A stretch of DNA of 64,000 bases from Roseovarius arcticus (GTDB lineage: Bacteria > Pseudomonadota > Alphaproteobacteria > Rhodobacterales > Rhodobacteraceae): assembly GCF_006125015.1 (NCBI RefSeq), contig NZ_SZZN01000001.1, positions 2,790,001 to 2,854,000 of the forward strand. Reading direction: 5' to 3'. Every line of letters begins with the position of its first letter. The first letter of the stretch is position 1. The position numbers were made by a program, and so were the translations under genes. The notes under the pieces were generated by a model that was not told where the DNA came from, made no database searches, and was given only the letters and a program-made list of their open reading frames with translations. This document shows positions 1 through 9,214 of the stretch, in pieces.

Positions 1-989
1 CAGTCGACAATCTTGGGCACATCCGTGCGGCCCCGTGCGCCGCCAAACGCTGTGCCTTTCCACGTACGGCCGGTGACCAGCTGGAAGGGGCGCGTGGCGA
101 TTTCGGCGCCAGCAGGGGCGACGCCAATGATGACGCTTTCGCCCCAGCCTTTGTGCGACGCCTCAAGGGCGGTGCGCATAACGCCCACGTTTCCAGTGGC
201 GTCGAAGGTATAATCGCCGCCGCCGCGCGTCAGCTCGACCAGATGGGCGACCAGATCGCCCTTGACGTCATTGGGATTGACGAAATCGGTCATGCCAAAG
301 CGCGTGGCCATTTCCACCTTACCGGGGTCAAGATCGACGCCGACGATCTGGCTGGCCCCCGCCATGCGCAGACCCTGAATGACATTCAGGCCAATCCCGC
401 CAAGGCCAAAAACGATAGCCCGGCTGCCGATCTCGACCTTGGCTGTGTTGATGACCGCACCGATGCCGGTGGTCACGCCGCAGCCGATGTAACAGATTTT
501 ATCAAACGGCGCGTCTTTGCGCACCTTGGCCAGCGCGATTTCGGGCAAAACGGTATGGTTCGCGAAGGTCGAGCAGCCCATGTAATGCAGGATCGGCGTG
601 CCATCCAGCATCGAAAACCGGCTGGTCCCATCGGGCATCACGCCCCTGCCTTGCGTCTCGCGGATCGACTGGCAAAGGTTCGTCTTGGGGTTCAGGCAAT
701 ACTCGCAGGTCCGGCATTCGGGCGTATAAAGCGGGATCACATGATCGCCCACTTCCAGCGACGTCACCCCCTCGCCGATCTCCAGCACGACGCCCGCACC
801 CTCATGGCCCAGAATGGCCGGAAACGCGCCCTCTGGATCAGCGCCTGAGAGAGTGAAATCGTCGGTGTGGCACAGGCCTGTGGCCTTGATTTCCACCAGA
901 ACCTCGCCCTTTTTAGGGCCGTCCAGATTGACCTCCATGATCTCCATGGGCTTGCCGGCCTCAAGTGCCACCGCTGCTGTCGTGCGCAT
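1..989 (-). CDS. frmA: S-(hydroxymethyl)glutathione dehydrogenase (class III alcohol dehydrogenase), C-terminus cut off
   Basis: NAD-dependent, zinc-binding cytoplasmic enzyme that oxidises the glutathione-formaldehyde adduct to S-formylglutathione. About 329 residues are visible of a family usually near 370, so the last ~40 residues lie beyond the left edge. The catalytic zinc site shows as TGLCHTDDF (Cys near residue 40) and GHEGAGVV; the structural zinc loop as PECRTCEYC followed by NLC; the cofactor fold as [13 protein letters not shown]. The start reads [14 protein letters not shown], the usual N-terminus of the family. It is divergent from the I78-like lipoprotein gene. The family is very well conserved, so the call is secure; the link to formaldehyde detoxification or methyl-compound oxidation is from the family. 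Confidence 0.96.
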   Translation of the reverse strand, partial: MRTTAAVALEAGKPMEIMEVNLDGPKKGEVLVEIKATGLCHTDDFTLSGADPEGAFPAILGHEGAGVVLEIGEGVTSLEVGDHVIPLYTPECRTCEYCLNPKTNLCQSIRETQGRGVMPDGTSRFSMLDGTPILHYMGCSTFANHTVLPEIALAKVRKDAPFDKICYIGCGVTTGIGAVINTAKVEIGSRAIVFGLGGIGLNVIQGLRMAGASQIVGVDLDPGKVEMATRFGMTDFVNPNDVKGDLVAHLVELTRGGGDYTFDATGNVGVMRTALEASHKGWGESVIIGVAPAGAEIATRPFQLVTGRTWKGTAFGGARGRTDVPKIVD

Positions 990-1128
990 GATATTGTTCC
1001 TTCAACTTCGTTTCGGGTTTGGGCCGACTTTGCGGGAATTGCCGTGCGGTTTCAACATGGCAAAGATAAAGGGTTGGAATGCCGCGCCCTGCAGCGCAAT
1101 CTAGCGTCTGAACACCAAGGAGATTTCC

Positions 1129-1425
1129 ATGCCCCGCCTGATGCGCACTGCCTGCCTGATCGTTCCCGCTGCCCTCGCTTTGGCAGCCTGCCAGTCTACT
1201 GCGGCCAACAATCCCGCCCCGACCAGCCCGGCCCGTGATTCCTGTGGTGCGTCCGCGTATTCCGACCGAATCGGACAAAAACATGCACAGTTTGATTTCA
1301 GCGCGCCAAATCGCCCAGTAAGGGTATTGGGGCCGGATACGCCGATGACCATGGACTACCGGACCGACCGACTGAATATCGATACAGACACAGCGGGCCG
1401 GATCACACGTATCTGGTGCGGTTGA
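1129..1425 (+). CDS. I78-family peptidase inhibitor-like lipoprotein
   Basis: Small protein of 98 residues with a lipoprotein signal peptide: a hydrophobic stretch ending in LALAAC, giving a lipid-anchored Cys near residue 21. The C-terminal half (DSCGASAYSDRIGQ, then RVLGPDTPMTMDYRTDRLN and ending GRITRIWCG) matches the pattern of the inhibitor I78 family, small serine-protease inhibitors related to potato inhibitor I. The two remaining cysteines, one before the domain and one at the C-terminus, could form a disulfide in the periplasm. AAGGAG lies 7 bases before the ATG. It stands alone between a divergent dehydrogenase and the DUF2794 gene. The inhibitory role is known for the family, not shown here. 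Confidence 0.8.
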   Translation: MPRLMRTACLIVPAALALAACQSTAANNPAPTSPARDSCGASAYSDRIGQKHAQFDFSAPNRPVRVLGPDTPMTMDYRTDRLNIDTDTAGRITRIWCG

Positions 1426-1509
1426 TGCCTGTCTCATCGCCTTTACCGCGACCCTATCCCGGCGCGGTTAGGGCTTGATCCGGCGCCAAATCGGGGCAAG
1501 TCTGGGGTC

Positions 1510-1848
1510 ATGACCTTTCAGTCCACCTCATCCGGTTTCGGCACAGCCGATCAGGTTGCATTCCACCGCACCGAACTGGGCGTGATCCTGTCGCTATACG
1601 GCCGCATGGTCGCGGCGGGTGAGTGGCGCGACTATGGCATTTCCAATCTGCGCGAAGTTGCGATATTTTCGGTCTTTAGGCGTACGGCAGAGCACCCACT
1701 TTACCGCATAGAAAAGCGACCCAAACTGCGCGGCAAGCAGGGACAATACGCGGTGATCGGCATGGACGGCCAGATCCTGAAACGCGGCGCGGACCTGCGC
1801 CAAGTGCTGCGCGTGTTAGAGCGAAAGCTGATTCGCACGGTGCAATAG
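1510..1848 (+). CDS. DUF2794 domain protein
   Basis: Protein of 112 residues that matches the DUF2794 family by its core: FHRTELGVILSLYGRMVAAGEWRDY, then FSVFRRTAEHPLYRIEK and GQYAVIGMDGQILKRG. This family is widespread in alphaproteobacteria and has no assigned function. No signal peptide or membrane segment is visible; it should be a small basic cytoplasmic protein. Its TAG stop is immediately followed by the GTG start of the downstream methyltransferase, so the two are probably translated from one message. What it does cannot be read from the sequence. Confidence 0.85.
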   Translation: MTFQSTSSGFGTADQVAFHRTELGVILSLYGRMVAAGEWRDYGISNLREVAIFSVFRRTAEHPLYRIEKRPKLRGKQGQYAVIGMDGQILKRGADLRQVLRVLERKLIRTVQ

Positions 1849-2526
1849 GTGAAAATCAATGCGCAAGGGGACTGCCGGAATGTGCTGAGCCCCGGTTTTG
1901 GGTCAGACATCGCCTCGCAGCGGCTGGATGATCTGGACAAATCGGCCATCGAACATTTGCTTGGGATCCGCGCCCGCGCCGCCGTTTTGGATCTGGGGTG
2001 CGGCTTTCCTATTCAATCGCTTCGATTTGCGCTGCTAGGTGCGCGGGTTTATGCGGTCGATAGCCACGATTTTTCCGCTGAGGCCGCTGAGATGGCATCG
2101 GCGGCGCGACTGGATACGCTGACCTTTGTGCAGGGCGATATTCAACAGGTCATGGCGGAGTGGCCGAACGGCGGGATCGACATGATCTATAGCCAGCGTG
2201 CGCTACACTATCTGGACCCGCCAGATGCGGCAGGATTGGCCACGCGCCTGTTTTCGAACCTTGCTAAAGGGGGCAAAATCTTTGTGTCGGCATCGGGCCT
2301 GAATAGCGAGTTGGGCCAAGGGTATATTGGCCGCGACACCCCATGGGGCGCGCGTTATCACCCGCTTAGCGATGAGATGCGGAAAAAACATGATATCGAA
2401 GGGCGTGTCTGCCTCTATACTGAGGACGACATGAGCGCGCTTTTCCGCGCTGCGGGATTCGCCACCGAGAAGATTTATTCGTCGCCGTTCGGCAACGTAA
2501 AGGCAGTTTTCAGCAAACCGGGGTGA
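1849..2526 (+). CDS. class I SAM-dependent methyltransferase
   Basis: A 225-residue Rossmann-type methyltransferase. Motif I, which binds S-adenosylmethionine, is AVLDLGCGFP near residues 45-53; the acidic end of strand 2 is VYAVDSHD; motif II-like FVQGDI and motif IV IDMIYSQRALHYL follow. The substrate is unknown; the fold is of the kind that modifies small molecules. The start is GTG, directly abutting the stop of the DUF2794 gene, so translation is probably coupled. Tellurite/thiopurine methyltransferases share this general layout, but nothing here is specific enough to name one. The downstream LysE-type exporter is 19 bases away and may be in the same operon. Confidence 0.8.
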   Translation: MKINAQGDCRNVLSPGFGSDIASQRLDDLDKSAIEHLLGIRARAAVLDLGCGFPIQSLRFALLGARVYAVDSHDFSAEAAEMASAARLDTLTFVQGDIQQVMAEWPNGGIDMIYSQRALHYLDPPDAAGLATRLFSNLAKGGKIFVSASGLNSELGQGYIGRDTPWGARYHPLSDEMRKKHDIEGRVCLYTEDDMSALFRAAGFATEKIYSSPFGNVKAVFSKPG

Positions 2527-2545
2527 CCCCGCAAGGAGCGTTTCG

Positions 2546-3172
2546 ATGCCTATTGAGACCTATTTTCTCTACCTTGCTGCCGTCGCCGTTTTCTTTGCAA
2601 CGCCGCCTGATACCAGCCAACTGCTCATCATATCGAACGCGATCCGCCACGGCTTGCGTCGCAGCATTTGGACTATCTTCGGTGACCTGTCGGCAAACGC
2701 GATCCAGATGACTGCCGCTGCCTTCGGCCTTGCCGCGATCATCGCCACCTCGGCCACTGCCTTTGCGTGGATCAAATGGCTGGGGGTCGCCTATCTCGCG
2801 TGGATCGGCCTGCAACTGATCCTGTCCAAGGGTGGCGCGGAGGGCGCAACGGCCGCGCAGAACGGTGCCTCGCGCCTTTACAGGCAGGGGTTTTTCACCT
2901 CGCTGGCGAACCCCTTTGCCGTAGTCTTCTTTGGCGCTCTTTTCCCGCAATTTCTAAATCCCGCCGCGCCGGTCCTGCCGCAGTTGGCTATCCTTGGCGG
3001 CACGTATCTGGTCGTCGACGGCGCGATCCTGATGCTGTGGGGGTGGCTCGGCACGCGGGCGGCGGGCGCGCTGCGCGGCTCCCGCTTTGCGCTGGTGAAC
3101 AAGCTGTGCGGCACCTTGATGTTGGCCGGGGCCGCGATGCTGGCGTTCAAGGATATGCGGCCAGCGCGGTGA
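2546..3172 (+). CDS. LysE-family translocator
   Basis: Inner-membrane protein of 208 residues with about six hydrophobic segments, starting PIETYFLYLAAVAVFFATPP, the typical opening of LysE/RhtB exporters with the conserved PP. The motif region around ISNAIRHGLRRSIWTIFGD fits the G-rich loop after helix 1. Members export amino acids or derivatives such as homoserine, threonine and lysine; the substrate cannot be told from sequence. AAGGAG sits about 7 bases before the ATG. It follows the methyltransferase gene closely on the same strand and converges on hemC. Confidence 0.88.
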   Translation: MPIETYFLYLAAVAVFFATPPDTSQLLIISNAIRHGLRRSIWTIFGDLSANAIQMTAAAFGLAAIIATSATAFAWIKWLGVAYLAWIGLQLILSKGGAEGATAAQNGASRLYRQGFFTSLANPFAVVFFGALFPQFLNPAAPVLPQLAILGGTYLVVDGAILMLWGWLGTRAAGALRGSRFALVNKLCGTLMLAGAAMLAFKDMRPAR

Positions 3173-3184
3173 TCTGACGCGGCC

Positions 3185-4132
3185 CTACTGCCGCCAGTCA
3201 AAAAATCCCGGCCCAGCCTCTTTTAGCATGTCCGCAGCCATTGCGCGGCCCAGTTCGGCACCATCGGCGATGGGCGCACTGCGCGCATCCTTGATGCTCT
3301 GCGATCCGTCAGGGCGCAGCACCTCGCCGCGCAAACGCAGAGTGCTACCGTCCAGCACTGCCAGCCCCGCGATCGGCGTCTCGCACGACCCATCAAGGGC
3401 GGCTAGAAACGCGCGCTCGGCGGCCAATTGCTGGCCCGTCATCTCATGATGGATCGCGCTTAGCATTTCGGCGGCCCGCGTGTCATTCGCGCGCCGCTCA
3501 ATTCCGATTGCGCCCTGCGCGATGGCGGGCAGCATATCGGACGGGTCCAGCGCGCTACGCGCCGCTTCGCTCCGCCCCAGCCTGTTCAGCCCGGCCATAG
3601 CGAGGAAGGTGCAACTAGCCACGCCGTCATCCAGCTTTTTCAGCCGTGTTTGCACATTACCGCGAAATTCGACCACCTGCAGGTGCGGGTATGCGACCAG
3701 CACCTGCGCCCGGCGGCGCAAGGAAGATGTGCCGACCTTGGCCCCCTCGGGTAAATCAGCCAGCGCTGCGTAGACTGGCGACACGAACCCATCACGCACG
3801 TCCTCGCGCGGCAGATAGGTGTCCAGCAGCAGGCCACCCGGTTGCAGGGTTGGCATATCCTTCATCGAATGAATCGCGATGTCGATATCGCCCGACAGCA
3901 GCGCATCCTCAATCTCGCGGGTAAACAGCCCTTTGCCGCCGATATCCTTGAGCGGGCGGTCAATGATACGATCGCCCGTCGTCTTGATCGCCACGATCTC
4001 GAACGCCTCGAACGGCAGGTCGAACGCCTTTGCCAGGCGCGCGCGCGTCTCATTCGCCTGCGCAAGCGCCAGCGGAGAGCCGCGCGTGCCCAGTTTCAAC
4101 GGGGCCATTGGGGTGGGTAATTGCAATGTCAT
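3185..4132 (-). CDS. hemC: hydroxymethylbilane synthase (porphobilinogen deaminase)
   Basis: Condenses four porphobilinogen units into hydroxymethylbilane in haem and tetrapyrrole synthesis. The N-terminus shows LGTRGSPLALAQA; the Arg-rich substrate-binding region is GTSSLRRRAQV; the cysteine carrying the dipyrromethane cofactor is in LDGSCETPIAGLAVL. At 315 residues it is of normal length. The chosen ATG gives MTLQLPTPMAPLKLG; the internal ATG at MAPLKLG is a possible alternative eight residues later. It is transcribed away from hemE, with about 124 bases between the two starts, so two consecutive-pathway haem genes share one divergent regulatory region. Confidence 0.97.
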   Translation of the reverse strand: MTLQLPTPMAPLKLGTRGSPLALAQANETRARLAKAFDLPFEAFEIVAIKTTGDRIIDRPLKDIGGKGLFTREIEDALLSGDIDIAIHSMKDMPTLQPGGLLLDTYLPREDVRDGFVSPVYAALADLPEGAKVGTSSLRRRAQVLVAYPHLQVVEFRGNVQTRLKKLDDGVASCTFLAMAGLNRLGRSEAARSALDPSDMLPAIAQGAIGIERRANDTRAAEMLSAIHHEMTGQQLAAERAFLAALDGSCETPIAGLAVLDGSTLRLRGEVLRPDGSQSIKDARSAPIADGAELGRAMAADMLKEAGPGFFDWRQ

Positions 4133-4256
4133 GGAGGCGGTTTAATTGTGCGAGGGGCGCAGGGCAAGGGATGCCGCGCTTGACTTCTACCGCGCCGGAC
4201 GACTTGACATCGCGCGCCTGCGGCGCGACCACCGCCGCAAACCGAGAGGACGCATC

Positions 4257-5300
4257 ATGGCCAACCCGACATCAGACAAAACGATCCTGCGCGCATTGGC
4301 GGGCGAGGAGCAGGCAACCCCGCCGATCTGGATGATGCGCCAGGCCGGCCGCTACCTGCCTGAATATAAGGCCACGCGCGCCAAGGCCGGCGATTTCCTG
4401 TCGCTGTGCTATAACCCGGAATTGGCGACCGAAGTGACGCTGCAACCGATCCGGCGCTTTGGCTTTGACGGTGCAATTCTCTTTGCTGATATCTTGCTGG
4501 TGCCTCAGGCGCTGGGGGCTGATCTGTGGTTCGTCACCGGCGAGGGGCCGCGCCTGTCGACCATCACCGGCGAGGCTGAGTTGGCGCAATTGCGCAGCGT
4601 AGATGACATTCACGAGACGCTGTCACCGATCTATCAAACCGTGCGCAACCTGCGGCAGGAATTGCCAAAAGAGACGACGCTGATCGGATTTGCCGGTGCG
4701 CCGTGGACCGTTGCGACCTACATGATCGCGGGCAAAGGCACGCCGGATCAAGGACCAGCGCACGCACTGAAGGGGACACATCCAGCCGTCTTTGACGCGC
4801 TGATCGAGCGCATAACAGAGGCGACTATAGAATATCTCAGCGCCCAGATCGACGCGGGCGCAGAGGTGGTTAAGCTATTCGACAGCTGGGCCGGATCATT
4901 GAAAGGGCCGGACTTTCAACGCTACGCGCTGGAGCCGACGCGGCAGATTATCGCAGCGCTGAAATTGCGCCACCCGGAGACGCCCATCATCGCGTTCCCG
5001 CGTCAGGCGGGGGACAATTACATCGGGTTTCACGAGGCGACGGGCGCAGACTGCGTCGCAGTCGACGATTCGGTTACGGCCGATTGGGTGGCCAAGCATG
5101 TCCAGCCCGGCGGCTGCGTTCAGGGCAATCTGGCCTCGCGCCATATGGTGACGGGCGGCGAGGAGCTTGTGTCCGAGACGCAGCACATCGTCCGCACGTT
5201 GCGCGGTGGCCCGCATATCTTCAACCTCGGCCACGGCATCACGCCAGACGCAGATCCCGCCAACGTTCAGTTGATGATCGATACCGTGCGAGGCGCCTAG
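4257..5300 (+). CDS. hemE: uroporphyrinogen decarboxylase
   Basis: Removes four carboxyl groups from uroporphyrinogen III to give coproporphyrinogen III. Both family signatures are visible: [16 protein letters not shown] near residues 22-37 and [19 protein letters not shown] near 142-160; the C-terminus has [13 protein letters not shown]. The frame is open 111 bases further upstream, but the ATG at 4257 is preferred because it follows GAGAGGA and gives the usual MANP-type N-terminus, 347 residues in all. It is divergent from hemC. The stop is one base from the converging HNH gene. Confidence 0.97.
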   Translation: MANPTSDKTILRALAGEEQATPPIWMMRQAGRYLPEYKATRAKAGDFLSLCYNPELATEVTLQPIRRFGFDGAILFADILLVPQALGADLWFVTGEGPRLSTITGEAELAQLRSVDDIHETLSPIYQTVRNLRQELPKETTLIGFAGAPWTVATYMIAGKGTPDQGPAHALKGTHPAVFDALIERITEATIEYLSAQIDAGAEVVKLFDSWAGSLKGPDFQRYALEPTRQIIAALKLRHPETPIIAFPRQAGDNYIGFHEATGADCVAVDDSVTADWVAKHVQPGGCVQGNLASRHMVTGGEELVSETQHIVRTLRGGPHIFNLGHGITPDADPANVQLMIDTVRGA

Positions 5301-5301
5301 A

Positions 5302-5670
5302 TCACTTTCGCTTGCGTAGCCGTGCGGGCGTTTTTGAATGAAATGTGGGCGGCCTTTTGCGAACCCATGCGATGAACTTGGCCAGCCGGGGATGCGCGCG
5401 CAGCGCCTCTGGCGTGTGATAGTCGCGCGCCAGTTCTGCCTCTGTCAGCGCCGCGTGAATCTCGTTGTGGCAGATCTGATGCAACAGAACAACGGGCCCG
5501 CCTTTGCCGCCCTTTAGCTTGGGCACCAGGTGATGCAGGCTCTGCTTTGCGCCCGCGGGAATGGGCCGCTCGCAGATCGGGCAGATGGGGGGCGGGCCTT
5601 CTATTGCTTGATCCTCCGGCGACTTACGCCCAAGAGGATGGCACGGCATCCCGCATAGGCAAGAGGCCAC
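5302..5670 (-). CDS. HNH endonuclease domain protein
   Basis: Small basic protein of up to 122 residues. CPICERPIP supplies one metal-binding Cys pair, followed by SLHHLVPKLKGGKGG and LLHQICHNEIHA, the layout of an HNH nuclease fold; the rest is a short helical tail rich in Arg and Lys. No toxin, intron or phage neighbour is present, so this looks like a stand-alone conserved HNH protein of unknown role. The start is uncertain: the first ATG (5670) lies 3 bases from the oppositely oriented flavoprotein start, a second ATG is at 5649, and the best ribosome-binding sequence (GGAGGA, complement of 5612-5617) has no normal start codon after it. Confidence 0.75.
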   Translation of the reverse strand: MASCLCGMPCHPLGRKSPEDQAIEGPPPICPICERPIPAGAKQSLHHLVPKLKGGKGGPVVLLHQICHNEIHAALTEAELARDYHTPEALRAHPRLAKFIAWVRKRPPTFHSKTPARLRKRK

Positions 5671-5672
5671 TC

Positions 5673-6842
5673 ATGGAAAATTCCCCTACCGCACTCGTGA
5701 TCGGCGCCGGCCCTGCCGGGTTAATGGCAGCCGAGGCGTTGGCCGCCGCAGGCAATGCAGTTACCATCGCCGAGGCTAAACCGTCGCCTGCGCGCAAGTT
5801 TTTAATGGCGGGCAAGTCCGGGCTGAACCTGACCAAGGCTGAAAATATCGACGTTTTTCTCGCCGCCTATGGCGCAGATGCCGAATGGCTGCACCCAGTC
5901 TTGCGTGGCTTTGGCCCCGATGAGGTCCAAGCGTGGGCGCAGGGTCTGGGCCAGCCGCTGTTCACCGGATCGACTGGCCGCGTTTTTCCGCAGGCGATGA
6001 AGGCGTCACCGCTGATGCGCGCATGGCTGGCGCGGCTGGACGGGATGGGCGTACGGATCGAACGGCGCTGGCGCTGGCAGGGCTGGGAAGGGGACAGCGT
6101 CTTGATCGGCACGCCCGAAGGCGTGCGGCATCTGGCACCCCGTGCCACCGTGCTGGCCTGTGGCGGCGCCAGTTGGGCGCGGCTGGGATCAGACGGTGCG
6201 TGGGCCGCGCCGCTCTTGGATCAGGTCACACCGTTTCAGCCCGCAAACATGGGCTTTGCGATTAACTGGTCGCCGCATATGCAGCGGCACCTCGGCGCGC
6301 CGGTCAAGGGGATCGCGCTGAACGCTGGCACCCAGACCTCGCGAGGAGAGATCGTGCTGAGCCGCGACGGGATCGAGGGCGGTGGCATATATGAGGTCTC
6401 ACGCGCCATGCGCGGCGGCGCGCGTCTGACGCTGGATTTGATGCCAGATTTGAGCGTGGAGGAGTTGCGCAAGCGTCTGAGCCGTCCGCGCGGCAAGGAA
6501 AGTATGGCAAATCATCTGCGCAAGGCGCTGAAATGGACGCCGGAAAAGCAGGCGCTGCTGATGGAATTCGCACGTCCCCTTCCCGGCGATGTGGCCCCAC
6601 TGATCAAAGTGCTGCCAATCACGCATCAAGGCCCCCTGCCGATCGATCAGGCCATCTCGACCGCGGGCGGCCTCAGGCTAGATGCGTTGGACGATGCGCT
6701 GATGCTGAAATCGCGGCCGGGCACGTTTGCGGCAGGTGAAATGCTGGACTGGGAGGCGCCAACCGGCGGCTATCTGATCAGTGCGTGCCTTGCCACCGGA
6801 TTGCATGCGGGTCGCAGCGCGGCCGCGTGGCTGGCGCGCTAG
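5673..6842 (+). CDS. BaiN/HI0933-like FAD-dependent oxidoreductase (TIGR03862 type)
   Basis: A 389-residue flavoprotein. The N-terminus has the FAD dinucleotide-binding motif VIGAGPAGLMAAEAL and the family-typical KFLMAGKSGLNLT; GRVFPQAMKASPL follows, and the C-terminal FAD motif is TFAAGEMLDWEAPTGGYLI. This family (formerly HI0933-like, related to BaiN) has few characterised members and the substrate is unknown. The frame is open upstream to 5547, but the ATG at 5673 begins exactly at the FAD domain and is preferred. Its TAG stop overlaps the TAG of the converging photolyase gene within a CTAG palindrome. Confidence 0.88.
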   Translation: MENSPTALVIGAGPAGLMAAEALAAAGNAVTIAEAKPSPARKFLMAGKSGLNLTKAENIDVFLAAYGADAEWLHPVLRGFGPDEVQAWAQGLGQPLFTGSTGRVFPQAMKASPLMRAWLARLDGMGVRIERRWRWQGWEGDSVLIGTPEGVRHLAPRATVLACGGASWARLGSDGAWAAPLLDQVTPFQPANMGFAINWSPHMQRHLGAPVKGIALNAGTQTSRGEIVLSRDGIEGGGIYEVSRAMRGGARLTLDLMPDLSVEELRKRLSRPRGKESMANHLRKALKWTPEKQALLMEFARPLPGDVAPLIKVLPITHQGPLPIDQAISTAGGLRLDALDDALMLKSRPGTFAAGEMLDWEAPTGGYLISACLATGLHAGRSAAAWLAR

Positions 6843-8365
6843 ACCACCTCGCCTGCATCCATTCGGTCAAGGAAACTGTTGGCCGTCTCTAGCACCTCGG
6901 CGCGCCGGGCTTCATCCATCTTGTCCCATGTGCGATAGATCATGCCCATCCGGTGATTGCCCTCAAATCGCTCGCGATGACGATCTAGAAAATGCCAGTA
7001 GAGCGTGTTGAAAGGGCAAGAATTCTCGCCTGTCTTGTCCTTGACCGAATAAGCGCAATCGCCGCAGTAGTCAGACATGTTGTTGATATAATTACCGGAA
7101 CTGACATACGGCTTTGATGCGATGATACCGCCATCGGCCCATTGGCTCATCCCGATCACATTTGGCGCCTCGACCCATTCGTAGGCGTCGATATAGACCG
7201 CCAGATACCATTCATGCACCTCGTGCGGCGCGATCCCAGCCAGCAATGCAAAATTTCCCGTCACCATTAGGCGCTGGATGTGGTGGGCATACGCCTCATC
7301 CTTCGTCTGGCCAATGCTGTGCGCCATGCAATTCATCTGCGTCTCGCCGCCCCAATACATCCACGGCAGAGCACGGTCGTGCCTCAGCGCATTTCGCCCG
7401 GTATAGTCCGGCCCCTCGCGAAAATAGATGCCGCGCATGTATTCACGCCAACCGATGATCTGTCGAATGAATCCTTCGGCAGCGTTGATAGGTACATGGC
7501 CCTCACGCCACGCCGCCTCGATGCGCTGGCACACTTCCAGAGGGTTAAGAAGGCCCAGATTGATATATGGCGACAGCAGCGAGTGGTGCAAAAACCGATC
7601 ATCGCGCAGCATTGCGTCCTGATAATCGCCGAACCCCTCCAAAAGGTAGCGCACAAAATGATCCAGTGCCCGTAGGGCCTGACCGCGCGTGACGGCAAAA
7701 TGAAACGGGCGAAGCACGCCGAAATTATCCGAAAAGCGCGCCTCGACCAGGGCAAGCACTTCCTCGGTGACATCATCTGGAGTGAACTGCATCGGTGCGC
7801 TGCGCAGCATATCGGCCTTGGCGGGTTTTCGATTATCGTGATCAAAATTCCACTTGCCGCCCGCTGGGTCATCGCCGTCCATCATCAGGCCAGTCTTGCG
7901 CCGCATCAGGCGATAGAAATACTCCATTCGCAGCTCTTTGCGCCCCTCCGCCCAGCCCTCAAACTCAGCCATCGAGGCGATAAAGCGGTCGTCTGGCAGC
8001 TGCTGCACCTTTAGCGGAATATCCTCCAACGCCTTAATCAGACGCCAATCGCCGGGCCGTGTGACGATGACATCACTCGCGCCATGCGCGTCCGCCCGGC
8101 GCAGCAATTCACCCGGAATCGTGCCAGAACTGTCTGGATCGTCCAGACGGGAATATGCCACCGTCCAGCCATCGGCCTCTAGGCTAGCCGCAAAATGCCG
8201 CATCGCGGATAGCACCAGCGCGATCTTCTTTGGATGGTGCGGGACATAGCCTGTCTCGGCTTGGACCTCGGCCATCACGACGATGTCATGCGCTTTGTCT
8301 GCCTTGGCCAGCGCGCTCAGATCCTCGCTGAGCTGATCGCCGAGGATGAGCACCAGACGCGGCAT
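6839..8365 (-). CDS. FeS-containing bacterial cryptochrome/photolyase (PhrB/CryB-like)
   Basis: About 508 residues, of the FeS-BCP class of (6-4) photolyases and cryptochromes. The N-terminal part opens RLVLILGDQLSEDLSAL, the DUF523-like/photolyase antenna domain; the C-terminal FAD-binding half has WMYWGGETQMNCMAHSIGQ. Four cysteines fit the iron-sulfur ligands: one near 343, then YCGDCAYS near 434-437 and NSCPFN near 450. PhrB of Agrobacterium repairs (6-4) photoproducts, while CryB of Rhodobacter sphaeroides acts in light signalling; sequence alone does not decide which. The ATG at 8365 shares one base with the TGA of the upstream dehydrogenase gene (TGATG), so the two are translationally coupled; two in-frame GTGs lie just upstream. 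Confidence 0.92.
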   Translation of the reverse strand: MPRLVLILGDQLSEDLSALAKADKAHDIVVMAEVQAETGYVPHHPKKIALVLSAMRHFAASLEADGWTVAYSRLDDPDSSGTIPGELLRRADAHGASDVIVTRPGDWRLIKALEDIPLKVQQLPDDRFIASMAEFEGWAEGRKELRMEYFYRLMRRKTGLMMDGDDPAGGKWNFDHDNRKPAKADMLRSAPMQFTPDDVTEEVLALVEARFSDNFGVLRPFHFAVTRGQALRALDHFVRYLLEGFGDYQDAMLRDDRFLHHSLLSPYINLGLLNPLEVCQRIEAAWREGHVPINAAEGFIRQIIGWREYMRGIYFREGPDYTGRNALRHDRALPWMYWGGETQMNCMAHSIGQTKDEAYAHHIQRLMVTGNFALLAGIAPHEVHEWYLAVYIDAYEWVEAPNVIGMSQWADGGIIASKPYVSSGNYINNMSDYCGDCAYSVKDKTGENSCPFNTLYWHFLDRHRERFEGNHRMGMIYRTWDKMDEARRAEVLETANSFLDRMDAGEVV

Positions 8366-9033
8366 CACCACGGGACCTGTTCGCCCTGCCAGTCATACAA
8401 CTTGCCGCTATCGTCCGGGCCTAGTCCCTCAAGCACAGACAGCAGGTTATGCGCCGCTTCATCCGGCTTTACCGTTTTGTGGCGGCCAGCATATTTGGCG
8501 GTGAAATCGGTCGCGACCGTGCCGGGATGCAAAGCCACGCACACTGCCTCGCGGTGAGTGCGCTTAAGCTCAATCGCGGCGCTGTGAATCATCTGATTGA
8601 GCGCCGCCTTGGCAGTGCGGTAGGAATACCAACCGCCGATTTTGTTATCACCGATAGACCCGACACGCGCCGACAGCGCCGCAAAACACGACGGCCCCTT
8701 GCGCGGCAACAGCGGCAACGCGTGTTTCATTACTAGCGACGGGCCGATGCAATTGACGGCAAACTGGTCTGACATCGACTGCGCGGTGACTTCTTTCAGC
8801 GCCTTCTCCGGCTCGGCGCCGCCGACTACCAGCGCGCCAGTCGCGACGAAAATCAAGTGATACTCGCCTGTTATTCTACCGAGTACCTCCGCGACGCTGG
8901 CCTCATCGGTGACGTCCAGCCGATCCGCGCTGCGCGACAGGGTCGTCACTTCGCTGCCGTTATCCTTTAGCTTTGCCGTGATCGCGCTGCCGATGCCGCC
9001 AGACGCGCCGATGATGAGGGATCTATGTGTCAT
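8365..9033 (-). CDS. short-chain dehydrogenase/reductase
   Basis: An NAD(P)-binding SDR of 222 residues. The cofactor loop is IIGASGGIGSAIT at the N-terminus, and the catalytic Tyr and Lys are in WYSYRTAKAALNQ; VALHPGTVATDF is the usual loop after strand 6. The frame continues upstream to 9150, but the ATG at 9033 puts the cofactor motif at the expected place and is preferred. It sits directly upstream of, and overlaps by one base, the photolyase gene; in related bacteria an SDR often accompanies this photolyase, and co-expression is likely. The substrate is unknown. It is divergent from the leucine leader. Confidence 0.88.
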   Translation of the reverse strand: MTHRSLIIGASGGIGSAITAKLKDNGSEVTTLSRSADRLDVTDEASVAEVLGRITGEYHLIFVATGALVVGGAEPEKALKEVTAQSMSDQFAVNCIGPSLVMKHALPLLPRKGPSCFAALSARVGSIGDNKIGGWYSYRTAKAALNQMIHSAAIELKRTHREAVCVALHPGTVATDFTAKYAGRHKTVKPDEAAHNLLSVLEGLGPDDSGKLYDWQGEQVPW

Positions 9034-9127
9034 AACGGGAATGGTAGAGGCCCGGCGCGCCGCTTCAACGGCATCTAATGAAAAAACCGTCTTTTCATCG
9101 CAGCCCTCTTTGCGTAACGTGGCCTTT

Positions 9128-9214
9128 ATGAAAACGGCGCAGCATATCACACCAGTCGCACACGGCCCTCGCCGTGCGCTGCGTGCTGCCCTCCTGCTGC
9201 TAGCCCGCCTCTGA
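9128..9214 (+). CDS. leucine-rich leader peptide upstream of cupin-leuA
   Basis: A 28-codon reading frame starting at the ATG at 9128. Near its end it reads ALRAALLLLARL, with four consecutive leucine codons (CTC CTG CTG CTA, 9191-9202), a further Leu codon (CTG) before them and a last one (CTC) just before the TGA. Six of the 28 residues are leucine. A short ORF with clustered regulatory codons upstream of a leucine-biosynthesis gene is the hallmark of a transcription or translation attenuator. The stop codon lies inside the first arm of an 11-bp inverted repeat (9208-9244). That the peptide senses charged tRNA-Leu is inference from this arrangement. Confidence 0.75.
   Translation: MKTAQHITPVAHGPRRALRAALLLLARL

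Noticed and set aside
153..848. 231-codon frame on the plus strand opposite the formaldehyde dehydrogenase
   Set aside because: The minus strand encodes a complete set of alcohol dehydrogenase motifs.
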